Notes under the pieces: model-generated
What the model saw: the letters and a program-made list of their open reading frames with translations, nothing else
The model's database searches: none
What the model was told of the DNA's origin: nothing
Made by a program: the position numbers and the translations under genes
Origin: Clostridiales bacterium
Lineage (GTDB): Bacteria > Bacillota > Clostridia > Oscillospirales > Oscillospiraceae
Length of the DNA: 54,462 nucleotides
Direction: 5' to 3'
Assembly: GCA_012521555.1 (NCBI GenBank)
Contig: JAAYMC010000032.1
Coordinates: 1 to 54,462, forward strand
Shown here: positions 7,831 to 15,115 of the stretch, in pieces
Layout: each line of letters begins with the position of its first letter
Position numbering within the stretch: position 1 is the first letter of the stretch

Positions 7831-8718
7831 ATGGCATACATGCCGCTGGACAAGAGCAAGCTGTACCTTGACAGGACCAAGATGACGAAGATTTGGGACC
7901 TGTCCCAGCCGTGGGGCGTCGACACGCCGCTGTGGCCCTTCCCCGGCGCCCGTCAGGACCTCATCTTCCCCCGCGGGCAGTACCTCGGCCGGTTCCATAA
8001 GCGCACGATGACCTACACCGGCACCCTCCACGCCGGCACCCACATGGACGCGCCGGTACACGTCCTCCACGAGGAAGAAGTCGACCGCGCCCGCAACGGC
8101 TATTTCTTCCACGAGATTCCTCTTGAGTACTGCATCGGCACCGGCGTCATCCTCGATATGCGCCACCTGAGAGACGAGTTCGAGGCGAAGTGGAAGACCG
8201 GCTTCGAGCCCGACCTGTGGTACGAGCTCAAGCCCGAGGACTTCGAGAAAGCCTGCAAGAAAGACGGCCTCGAGATCCGCGAGAACGACTGGGTCATCGT
8301 CAACACCGGCTTCCACCACTACTGGAGAATCAACAACGACAAGTACTTCAACTATTATCCCGGCATGGGCCCCGAAGTGGCCAACTGGCTCATCCACGAG
8401 AAGCACATCAAGGGTATCGCCGGCACCTGGGGCGCCACCGACGCGCCGCTGTGGCACTACCCGCTGAAAGAGCAGATGCCGTGGCTTGACACCGCCTTCC
8501 GCAAGGCGACGGGCAAAAACCCGGACGAGCTGTTCCCGGACTACGAGCCCTGCCACAGACTGTTCATGCAGCACGGCGTGTGCACCGTTGAGAACGCCGG
8601 CGGCGACATCGACGAAGTCACCGGTCGCCGCATGATCATCGCCGCGTTCCCGTTCCGCTGCGAGATGGCCGACGGCGGTTTCGTCCGCCTCGTCGCGTGG
8701 GAAGAGGGCTCCTTCTAA
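7831..8718 (+). CDS. Cyclase-family metal hydrolase, probable dihydrophloroglucinol cyclohydrolase
   Basis: A 295-aa protein of the cyclase/kynurenine-formamidase family. The metal-binding signature HAGTHMDAPVH (67-77) supplies His67, His71, Asp73 and His77. Family members are Mn- or Zn-dependent hydrolases. Clostridial dihydrophloroglucinol cyclohydrolase, which opens the ring to (S)-3-hydroxy-5-oxohexanoate, belongs to this family. The ATG follows a consensus AGGAGGT at 7817-7823; an upstream in-frame extension to 7783 is unlikely because of this site. First gene of the MerR-controlled operon, followed by the dehydrogenase, BKACE and CoA-transferase genes that would process its product. Specificity is inferred from context. 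Confidence 0.82.
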   Translation: MAYMPLDKSKLYLDRTKMTKIWDLSQPWGVDTPLWPFPGARQDLIFPRGQYLGRFHKRTMTYTGTLHAGTHMDAPVHVLHEEEVDRARNGYFFHEIPLEYCIGTGVILDMRHLRDEFEAKWKTGFEPDLWYELKPEDFEKACKKDGLEIRENDWVIVNTGFHHYWRINNDKYFNYYPGMGPEVANWLIHEKHIKGIAGTWGATDAPLWHYPLKEQMPWLDTAFRKATGKNPDELFPDYEPCHRLFMQHGVCTVENAGGDIDEVTGRRMIIAAFPFRCEMADGGFVRLVAWEEGSF

Positions 8719-8737
8719 GCACATCGTCCGAGCAACA

Positions 8738-8771
8738 TTTTTGCCCCACAAGTCCTCTTGTGGGGCAAAAA
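8738..8771. other. Perfect 15-bp hairpin between cyclohydrolase and dehydrogenase genes
   Basis: TTTTTGCCCCACAAG pairs with CTTGTGGGGCAAAAA around a TCCT loop. The T run precedes the stem on the coding strand and A residues follow it, so it is a poor terminator in the operon direction. It may be an mRNA processing or stability element setting the ratio of the two enzymes. Confidence 0.6.
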
Positions 8772-8791
8772 AGTGAAAAGAGGATTTTAAT

Positions 8792-9757
8792 ATGATTAAA
8801 AGTCTCAGCGATATCAAGAAAATCGCCGTGCTTGGCGCCGGCACAATGGGCCCGGGCATCGCTCAGATGTACGCCATCGGCGGGTATTCCGTCACGATGT
8901 GGACACGCAGAGAGGAAACCCGCGAAAAAGCCAAGCAGACACTCCGCAAGAGCCTGGAGACGTTTGTCGAGGAGGGCCTCATCGAGGCCTCCGAGCTGGA
9001 GACCATCTTCAACCGCGTCTCCTTCGCCATGACGGTTGAGGAAGCCGTCGAAGGCGCGCAGTTTGTCCAGGAGACCATCGTCGAAAACAAGGACGCCAAG
9101 AAAGAGCTGTACGAGCAGCTCGACAAGTGCATCGGCGAAGACGTCATCCTCGCCTCGAACACCTCGGCGCTGAACATTTTCGAGCTGGTCCCTGAAAACC
9201 GCCTGCCGCAGACGGTCATCGCCCACTGGTACGCCCCGGCGCAGCTGATCCCGCTCGTTGAAGTCGTCAAGTCCGAGCAGGCGCCGGAAGAGTACGCGAA
9301 GATCACGGTCGAGCTCTTGGAAAAGTGCGGCAAGACGCCCGTTTTGATGAAGAAGTTCATCCGGGGCTATATCGCCAACCGGCTGCAGATGTGCCTCAAC
9401 CAGGAAGTGTTCTACCTGCTCGACAACGGCTACTGCACGCCCGAGGATATTGACAAGGCCGTCAAGGCCAGCTTCATCCCCCGCGCCGTCGTCCTCGGCC
9501 TTTGCAAGCGCATCGACTTCGGCGGCGTCGACATGACGGCCAACAACTTCCGCAACAAGAGCTACACCATGCCGCCTCCGGTGGACATGCCCAAGACGCT
9601 TGCCGAACTCGTGGAGAAAGGCCACCTCGGCTTCAAGACCGGCAAGGGCTTTTACGACTACACGGGCGTCGACAAGCAGGAGCTTTTAGCCAAGCGCGAC
9701 AAACAGCTCTTCGAAGTCTTTAAGCTCGCGAAGAAGTTTATGGACGATCCCGTCTAA
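8792..9757 (+). CDS. 3-hydroxyacyl-CoA dehydrogenase-like enzyme, probable 3-hydroxy-5-oxohexanoate dehydrogenase
   Basis: A 321-aa protein with the two-domain fold of 3-hydroxybutyryl-CoA dehydrogenase. The nucleotide motif is GAGTMG (15-20) and the catalytic pair is His145 and Glu157. Two features depart from the family. The usual HFFNP loop reads HWYAP (145-149), with Ala148 at the normally invariant Asn. The second strand ends TRR (38-40) where NAD enzymes carry an acidic residue, suggesting NADP. Both fit a free-acid substrate and NADPH recycling for the ring reductase. The ATG follows AGAGGA. Oxidation of 3-hydroxy-5-oxohexanoate to triacetate is inferred from neighbours; an ordinary hydroxyacyl-CoA dehydrogenase remains possible. 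Confidence 0.78.
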   Translation: MIKSLSDIKKIAVLGAGTMGPGIAQMYAIGGYSVTMWTRREETREKAKQTLRKSLETFVEEGLIEASELETIFNRVSFAMTVEEAVEGAQFVQETIVENKDAKKELYEQLDKCIGEDVILASNTSALNIFELVPENRLPQTVIAHWYAPAQLIPLVEVVKSEQAPEEYAKITVELLEKCGKTPVLMKKFIRGYIANRLQMCLNQEVFYLLDNGYCTPEDIDKAVKASFIPRAVVLGLCKRIDFGGVDMTANNFRNKSYTMPPPVDMPKTLAELVEKGHLGFKTGKGFYDYTGVDKQELLAKRDKQLFEVFKLAKKFMDDPV

Positions 9758-9785
9758 GCACACTTTACGAAAGGAAAATGACGCC

Positions 9786-10697
9786 ATGGCTAAATCAAAC
9801 AAGATCATCATCCAGTGCTGCCTCTGCGGCGCCGGGACGAAGAAGGAGCAGGCTCCGACCGTCCCCTACACGCCGGAGGAGATTTCCGACCAGGTCGTTG
9901 AGGTCGCGAAAGCCGGCGCAGCCATCGCGCACATCCATGTCCGCGAGGACAAGGTCGTCGACGGCAAGCTGCAGGTCGGCTATAAGTCCATGAGCCTGCA
10001 GAAGTTCACCGAGACCGTCGAGCTGTGCCGCGAGAAGTGCAACAAGGCCGGCGTGGACATCATCATCAACCTGACCACCTCCGGCGGCGAGTACGAGGAC
10101 TACAAGCGCCTGCAGCACCTCGGCGCGCTCCGCCCCGAGATGTGCTCCTTCGACCCGAACACCCTCAACTGGGCCAACGCCTATATCTTCGAGAACAGCC
10201 CGCGGTTCCTCAACCTGCTCGCGCAGGAAGTCGTCAAGTACGACATCAAGCCCGAGTTTGAGATTTTCGACACCGGCCACATCGACAGCGCCATGTACTA
10301 CGTCAAGAAGTGGGGCATTCCGGAGCCCGTGCACATGCAGTTTATCATGGGCGTCGGCGGCGCCATGCCCGGCACGGCTGAAAACCTCGCGTTCCTCGTG
10401 GGCAAGCTCCCCGAAGGCGCGACGTGGTCCGTCTCCGGCATCGGCCGCGCGCACATGCCCATGATGCTCGCCGGCCTCGCCCTCGGGTGCGACGGCCTGC
10501 GCGTCGGCCTTGAAGACAACATCTATCTGTCCAAGGGCGTTGTCGCCACGAACGTGCAGCTTGTCCAGCGCGCCGTTGAGCTGTCCAAGCTCGCCGGGCG
10601 CGAAATCGCAACGGCGGACGACGCACGCGAAATTCTCGGCATCAAGCGCCACTGCCTGCGCGATGAAAAGACGTACGAACCGACCTTCAAAGCTTAA
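9786..10697 (+). CDS. Beta-keto acid cleavage enzyme (BKACE), probable triacetate acetoacetate-lyase
   Basis: A 303-aa DUF849/BKACE protein. Zinc ligands His49 and His51 lie in AHIHVRE, and the conserved glutamate lies in RVGLEDN near the C-terminus. BKACEs exchange an acetyl unit between a beta-keto acid and acetyl-CoA. Acting on triacetate (3,5-dioxohexanoate) it would give acetoacetate and acetoacetyl-CoA, the step reported for clostridial phloroglucinol fermentation. Placed 28 bp after the dehydrogenase, with ribosome site AAAGGA, and just before the CoA-transferase that would activate the acetoacetate. The family is certain; the substrate is contextual. The lysine-fermentation enzyme Kce is the main alternative, but no lysine-pathway gene is nearby. 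Confidence 0.82.
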   Translation: MAKSNKIIIQCCLCGAGTKKEQAPTVPYTPEEISDQVVEVAKAGAAIAHIHVREDKVVDGKLQVGYKSMSLQKFTETVELCREKCNKAGVDIIINLTTSGGEYEDYKRLQHLGALRPEMCSFDPNTLNWANAYIFENSPRFLNLLAQEVVKYDIKPEFEIFDTGHIDSAMYYVKKWGIPEPVHMQFIMGVGGAMPGTAENLAFLVGKLPEGATWSVSGIGRAHMPMMLAGLALGCDGLRVGLEDNIYLSKGVVATNVQLVQRAVELSKLAGREIATADDAREILGIKRHCLRDEKTYEPTFKA

Positions 10698-10768
10698 TAT
10701 GGAATACACGCCGGATTGCCGCCCGATGGGGCGACCGGCGTACAAAGCCAAAGAAAGGAAGATAGAAA

Positions 10769-11437
10769 TTGCCGAAGGATAAAGTCGTGTCCCTCGAAGT
10801 CGCCATGGAAAAAATCCACGATGGCATTTCCATCCTCATCCCGGGCTTCGTGAACGTCGGCGTCCCAGAAACACTGATCAAAGGCATCATTGCAAAAGGC
10901 TGCAAGGATCTGGAGATCATCTCCAACAACACCAGTGTTAAAGGGCGCGGCATCGGCCTGCTCGTGCACGAAAACCGCATCAAGCACATCACCTGCTCGC
11001 ACATCGGAAGCAACACGGAGACAGTTGAAAAGGTTGTCAAGGGCGAGCTGAGCGTGACGTTCGTGCCGCAGGGGACGCTCTGCGAGCGCGTGCGCGCCGG
11101 CGGCGCCGGACTCGGCGGCATTCTCACGCCGGTCGGCATCGGGACTCCGATTGCCGAGGGGAAACCCGTCATTGAAGTCGACGGCAAGCAGTATCTCCTT
11201 GAAAAGCCCATTCGCGCCGACGTGGCCCTCATCCACGCGTGGAAGGCCGACAGGATGGGCAATGTCGTCTACCGCAGAACGGCCCGCAACTTCAACCAGG
11301 TGTTCGCCACTGCGGCCGACTGGGTCATCGTCGAGGCGGAGCATATCGTCGAAGTGGGCGAACTGGATCCGGACGAAATCATGACGCCGGGCGCCCTCGT
11401 CGACGCTGTTGTACAGGCTGAAAGGAGTGACGACTAA
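10769..11437 (+). CDS. Acetoacetate CoA-transferase, subunit A (alpha)
   Basis: A 222-aa class I CoA-transferase alpha subunit (IPGFVNVGVPETLIKGI near the N-terminus, then a glycine-rich AGGAGLGGILTPVGIGTP stretch). With subunit B it moves CoA between acetoacetate and acetate, butyrate or acetoacetyl-CoA partners. The start is TTG at 10769 after AAAGGAAG; no ATG fits. The stop overlaps the ATG of the B subunit by one base (TAATG), so the two are translationally coupled. In this operon it would convert BKACE-derived acetoacetate to acetoacetyl-CoA for thiolysis. Confidence 0.87.
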   Translation: MPKDKVVSLEVAMEKIHDGISILIPGFVNVGVPETLIKGIIAKGCKDLEIISNNTSVKGRGIGLLVHENRIKHITCSHIGSNTETVEKVVKGELSVTFVPQGTLCERVRAGGAGLGGILTPVGIGTPIAEGKPVIEVDGKQYLLEKPIRADVALIHAWKADRMGNVVYRRTARNFNQVFATAADWVIVEAEHIVEVGELDPDEIMTPGALVDAVVQAERSDD

Positions 11438-12108
11438 TGGCTCAACCGACTGAACTGAAAGGCAGAGACCTCATCGCGTACAGAACAGCCCGTTTCTTCA
11501 ATGACGGCGACGTCGTTAACCTCGGCATCGGCATGCCGACGAAGTGCCTCGATTACCTCCCCGAAGGCATCGACGTTTGGGTTGACACCGAAAACGGCGC
11601 CATCGGCCTGGCAGGGCCCCCGAAGGCGGGCGAGCCCGTCGATAAGGACGTCTGCGACGCGGCCGGCAACCCCTCCACCCTGCGCGTGGGCGCCTGCTGC
11701 TTCGACAGCTTCACCTCGTTCGGCTATATCCGCGGCGGCCACGTGGACATCTCCGTCCTCGGCGCGTACGAGGTTGACCAGGAAGGCAACCTCGCCAACT
11801 GGATGGTTCCGGGCAAGACGGCCGCCGGCATGGGCGGCGCCATGGACCTCGTCGCCGGCGCGAAGAAGGTCATCGTCATGACGGAGCACTGCGACAAACA
11901 GGGCAACCCGAAGATCCTCAAGAAGTGCAAGCTCCCCCTGACGGCAGCCGGCGAAGTCGACATCATCGTGACGGAGCTGTGCGTCCTTGAGAGAACGGAG
12001 GAAGGCCTCGTGCTCAAGGAGCTCGCCCCGGGCGTCACGGTCGAGGAAGTCCTGTCCAAGACGGACGCGGAGCTGATTATTCCGGAAGAAATCGGCTCGA
12101 TGATTTAA
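11437..12108 (+). CDS. Acetoacetate CoA-transferase, subunit B (beta)
   Basis: A 223-aa class I CoA-transferase beta subunit. The catalytic glutamate lies in the signature TENGAIGLAGPP, and the LGIGMPTKC region matches the family N-terminus. It forms the active site with subunit A. Last gene of the cyclohydrolase operon; a strong terminator follows 11 bp after the stop. The acyl-CoA donor cannot be told from sequence; acetyl-CoA or butyryl-CoA is most likely. Confidence 0.87.
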   Translation: MAQPTELKGRDLIAYRTARFFNDGDVVNLGIGMPTKCLDYLPEGIDVWVDTENGAIGLAGPPKAGEPVDKDVCDAAGNPSTLRVGACCFDSFTSFGYIRGGHVDISVLGAYEVDQEGNLANWMVPGKTAAGMGGAMDLVAGAKKVIVMTEHCDKQGNPKILKKCKLPLTAAGEVDIIVTELCVLERTEEGLVLKELAPGVTVEEVLSKTDAELIIPEEIGSMI

Positions 12109-12119
12109 GGACATACAAA

Positions 12120-12152
12120 AAGGGCGGCGGAGTATTCTCCGCCGCCCTTATA
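12120..12152 (+). terminator. Terminator of the phloroglucinol operon
   Basis: Perfect 13-bp stem AAGGGCGGCGGAG/CTCCGCCGCCCTT (12120-12132 with 12137-12149), TATT loop, followed by ATATTT. Confidence 0.8.
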
Positions 12153-12153
12153 T

Positions 12154-12182
12154 TTGCAAACAGGCGGCTAACCCTGTATAAT
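12154..12182 (+). promoter_or_regulatory. lysR-mobB promoter
   Basis: TTGCAA (12154-12159), 17 bp, TATAAT (12177-12182). The transcript should begin near 12189. An ATG at 12193 would then be almost leaderless, which favours the TTG start at 12220 that has its own ribosome site. Confidence 0.7.
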
Positions 12183-12219
12183 TGGGTGGACAATGTGTCT
12201 TAAGAAAGGCGGGAAACAG

Positions 12220-13137
12220 TTGATAAACGAAACGGCGGTCAAGTGTTTTTTGATGCTGTACAAAACGCTCAGCTTTACGGAGACGGCCAAGCGCCTTTTT
12301 ATGACACAGCAGTCCGTCAGCAAATACATCGCCAAGTTTGAGGAAGACCTCGGCTTTAAGCTTTTTATCCGCACGCACCACTACGTCGCGCCCACCAAGG
12401 CGGGGGAGTTTTACTACCAGCTCTTTTCAAAATTTGAGGAAGAGTTCCAGCGCGTGACGGAAAAGACGAAGCGCTACTACGCCAATTTGTACAGCGCCAT
12501 CCGCATCGGGTACCTCGAGTGGCTGGAGATTTCCTCCGGCATCAGCGGCGCGCTCAGGCGGCTCAAAAGCGAAATCGACGGCCTGCGCTTTATCGGAGAG
12601 AGGCACCCGCAAAACAAGCTCATCGAGCTGTTTCTCGCGCGGCACCTTGACCTGATCATCACCTACGCGGAGTTTGCCCCGAAGGGCACGGGCATCCGCA
12701 AGGCGAAGGTGCTGGAGACGCCGCTTGTCCTGCTCGTCTCGCCGGACCATCCGAAGGTGAAGGAGGGGGCGACGGTCGAGGATTTCAGGCGCGAGCCGTT
12801 TATCAAGGCCGCGGCCAGCCACGAGTCAAACTCCGAAAGCCGCGCCCGCGCCCGCAGGCAGTGCCGCGAGCTGGGGTTTACGCCGTCGGAGATCATTATC
12901 GCGCCGAACATCGAGTCGGCGTACATGGCCGTGGAGTTCGGGCAGGGCGTGATGGTCTCCACCATGCTCAGCCGCATGAGCCTGCACAGCGAGCTCGTGT
13001 GCTATCCCATCGGCAAGAACGAGGAGCTGCAGTGCTTCTGGCACGAGGACCAGGAAAACCCGGCCGTGGAGAAATTCGCCCGGTACCTGGAAGAGGCTTA
13101 CGTTGAACAGTCCAAGCAGCAGGGGGAAAACGCATGA
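12220..13137 (+). CDS. LysR-family transcriptional regulator
   Basis: A 305-aa LysR protein. The N-terminal winged helix is clear (LSFTETAKRLFMTQQSVSKY), followed by the substrate-binding-like effector domain. The start chosen is TTG 12220, 6 bases after AAAGGCGGG. It places the first helix at the usual distance from the N-terminus and lies downstream of the predicted transcription start; ATG 12193 is the alternative. The stop overlaps the mobB ATG (ATGA), so both are made together. It reads in the same direction as the catabolic operon but has its own promoter after a terminator. Its target and ligand are unknown: the catabolic cluster, the divergent molybdoenzyme gene and mobB are candidates. 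Confidence 0.85.
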   Translation: MINETAVKCFLMLYKTLSFTETAKRLFMTQQSVSKYIAKFEEDLGFKLFIRTHHYVAPTKAGEFYYQLFSKFEEEFQRVTEKTKRYYANLYSAIRIGYLEWLEISSGISGALRRLKSEIDGLRFIGERHPQNKLIELFLARHLDLIITYAEFAPKGTGIRKAKVLETPLVLLVSPDHPKVKEGATVEDFRREPFIKAAASHESNSESRARARRQCRELGFTPSEIIIAPNIESAYMAVEFGQGVMVSTMLSRMSLHSELVCYPIGKNEELQCFWHEDQENPAVEKFARYLEEAYVEQSKQQGENA

Positions 13138-13631
13138 ACATACCCGTCTACTCCATCGTGGCCTACTCCGGCACGGGGAAAACGACGCTCATCGAAAAGC
13201 TCATACCGGCGCTGCGCAAGCGCGGTCTGCGCGTGGCCGTCGTCAAGCACGACGCGCACGAATTTGACATCGACCACGAGGGGAAGGACAGCTGGCGCTT
13301 TACAAAGGCCGGCGCGGAGGTCACCGTCATCGCGTCCGCGACAAAAGCGGCGATTATGGAAAACCGCCCCGTCCCCATAGACGCGCTCATCGCGCGCATC
13401 TCCGGCGTGGACATCATCCTCACCGAAGGGTATAAAACGGGGCCGTGGCCGAAAATCGCCCTCATGCGCAGCGGGAACAACAAGCCCCTGCCCCTGCCGC
13501 CGGAAGAGTGCCTTGCCGTCATGGCGGACGTGCCGGTGGAGGCGGGCGTCCCGTTTCTCCCGCTCGGCGACGCGGAAGCGCTCGCGGACCTGCTCGTTGA
13601 GGACATGAGGAAAAACGCGAAAAACGCTTAA
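13134..13631 (+). CDS. mobB: Molybdopterin-guanine dinucleotide biosynthesis protein B
   Basis: A 165-aa P-loop GTP-binding protein with Walker A YSGTGKTT (11-18) and the MobB-typical VKHDAHEFDIDHEGKDSWR region. MobB helps MobA attach GMP to molybdopterin, giving the bis-MGD cofactor used by DMSO-reductase-family enzymes. That is exactly the cofactor type of the two transhydroxylase-like enzymes at the left of the window. It overlaps the upstream lysR by 4 bp. Few molybdoenzyme clusters carry mobB in an operon with a regulator, which hints at coordinated cofactor supply. Confidence 0.88.
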   Translation: MNIPVYSIVAYSGTGKTTLIEKLIPALRKRGLRVAVVKHDAHEFDIDHEGKDSWRFTKAGAEVTVIASATKAAIMENRPVPIDALIARISGVDIILTEGYKTGPWPKIALMRSGNNKPLPLPPEECLAVMADVPVEAGVPFLPLGDAEALADLLVEDMRKNAKNA

Positions 13632-13638
13632 AACAGAA

Positions 13639-13667
13639 GGACATGGGCGAGCGCCCATGTCCTTTTT
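13639..13667. terminator. Terminator between mobB and pdxY (convergent)
   Basis: Perfect 11-bp stem GGACATGGGCG/CGCCCATGTCC with a 2-base loop, then TTTTT on the plus strand. Convergent genes on both sides make bidirectional use likely. Confidence 0.8.
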
Positions 13668-13726
13668 CGCATTAGATTTAAGCCGATATGGATTAAACAT
13701 GCCGCTTTTGACGAAGCGTGCGCTTT

Positions 13727-14581
13727 TCAGACGCTGTCGTGAAACAGCGAGGCAAATCTGGCAAGCCCCGCCTCGAAATTGACCCCGAAGCGCACGTCCG
13801 TGCCCGCCTGGCGCGTCCGCTCGATGCTCTCGTAGGTAAACTCCGCGGCGATGAAGGCGGCGTCGGCGAGCGTCCGGCCGTTGAGGAGCGCCGCCGTGAG
13901 GGCGCTGGCAAACAGGTCGCCCGTGCCGTGGTAGATCCCTTCGACGCGCCCTGTGAGGGCGTAGTCGACGCGCCCCGTCACGGCGTCAAGGCAAGCCGCG
14001 CCATAGCGGCCGCCGTCGGGGTAGACGCCGGTCAGCACGACCTGCTTCGGGCCGAGCTGCGCAAGGCCGAAGAGGAGCTCGCGGAGGAACGCGTCGTCGT
14101 ACGGGCCGGGCTTATACGGGATGTCGAGCAGGAAACAGGCTTCGGTGATGTTCGGGACGATAATGTCGGCTTTTTGGCACAGCGACCGCATCCCGGCGGG
14201 GAAATCGCGCGAAAAGCCGGTGTAAAGCCGGCCGTTGTCGGCCATGACGGGGTCGACGACGACGAGCGTGTCCGGCCCGCGCAGCTTGTCGATGAGCTCG
14301 CTGACAATGCCGAGCTGGCGGAAGGAGCCGAGATAGCCTGTGTAGACGGCGTCGAACTTCAGGCCCAGCGAGAGCCAGTGGTTGATGATGGGCATGATTT
14401 CGTCCGTCATATCGCGGTAGGTATATCCGGTGATGCCGCCGGTGTGCGTGGACAGGACGGCCGTCGGCACCGGGCAGACCTCGATGCCCGCGGCCGATAT
14501 CACGGGCAGCGCCGCCGTCAGCGAGCACTTGCCGACGCAGGATAAGTCGTGCACCGCCGCGACTCTCTTTTGTACCGACAT
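13727..14581 (-). CDS. pdxY: Pyridoxamine/pyridoxal kinase
   Basis: A 284-aa ribokinase-fold vitamin B6 kinase. It begins VAAVHDLSCVGKCSL and carries the late GTGD anion-hole motif with catalytic Asp (HGTGDLFAS), the pattern of the PdxY/PdxK group. It phosphorylates pyridoxal or pyridoxamine, supplying PLP used by several enzymes in this window (trans-sulfuration, cysteine desulfurase). The ATG at 14581 follows GGAGGGG with about 10-base spacing; an in-frame GTG three codons upstream lies too close to that site. It is followed by the bidirectional terminator. Confidence 0.85.
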   Translation of the reverse strand: MSVQKRVAAVHDLSCVGKCSLTAALPVISAAGIEVCPVPTAVLSTHTGGITGYTYRDMTDEIMPIINHWLSLGLKFDAVYTGYLGSFRQLGIVSELIDKLRGPDTLVVVDPVMADNGRLYTGFSRDFPAGMRSLCQKADIIVPNITEACFLLDIPYKPGPYDDAFLRELLFGLAQLGPKQVVLTGVYPDGGRYGAACLDAVTGRVDYALTGRVEGIYHGTGDLFASALTAALLNGRTLADAAFIAAEFTYESIERTRQAGTDVRFGVNFEAGLARFASLFHDSV

Positions 14582-14643
14582 GGATGACACCCCTCCCTCG
14601 GGAAAGAAAACAGTTTCTCTCTCTAGTCTGTGTATTTTTTCTC

Positions 14644-15021
14644 CTATAAGACGGCGATGGCCTCAATTTCCAAGAGCGCGTCTTTCGGCAGGCGGGCCGC
14701 CTGCACGCAGGAGCGCGCCGGGTAAGGCTGCGGGAAATAATGCGCGTAAACGGCGTTGAACGCGGCAAAATCATTCATATCCTTGAGGAATACCGTGGTT
14801 TTCACCACGCTGGCGAGGGACGCGCCGGCTTCCTCCAGCACGGCGCGGAGGTTTTCAATCGCCCGGCGGGACTGCTCTTCGATGCCGCCCGTGATGGCGC
14901 CCGTTTCCGGGTCGGCCGGGAGCTGGCCCGACGTGAAAATCATCCGCCCCGATACAATGCCCTGCGAATACGGACCGATGGCGGCGGGCGCATTAGGGGA
15001 GCTTATCGGCTTTTTGTCCAT
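14644..15021 (-). CDS. RidA-family reactive intermediate/imine deaminase
   Basis: A 125-aa YjgF/YER057c/UK114 protein. Hallmarks are AIGPYSQGI near the N-terminus, FTSGQ, the substrate-binding arginine in PARSCVQ and the C-terminal LEIEAIAV. It hydrolyses 2-aminoacrylate and similar imines released by PLP enzymes. The ATG at 15021 follows GGGAGGC; an ATG eight codons upstream lacks a ribosome site. Lies 62 bp upstream of pdxY on the same strand, so the two may be cotranscribed, a sensible pairing since PLP enzymes generate its substrate. Confidence 0.87.
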   Translation of the reverse strand: MDKKPISSPNAPAAIGPYSQGIVSGRMIFTSGQLPADPETGAITGGIEEQSRRAIENLRAVLEEAGASLASVVKTTVFLKDMNDFAAFNAVYAHYFPQPYPARSCVQAARLPKDALLEIEAIAVL

Positions 15022-15115
15022 GTTTTCAGCCTCCCGTCTGTTCATTTTGATTTTTCTATGTTATCATTTTATTGGAAATTTAGGAAGAGTCATTTTAAAT
15101 AAAGGCGGTGGGGGA

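Noticed and set aside
14756-15115. N-terminal extension of the M20 peptidase to 14756
   Set aside because: It would be antisense to ridA; a strong ribosome site precedes the ATG at 15116, and the family start fits there.
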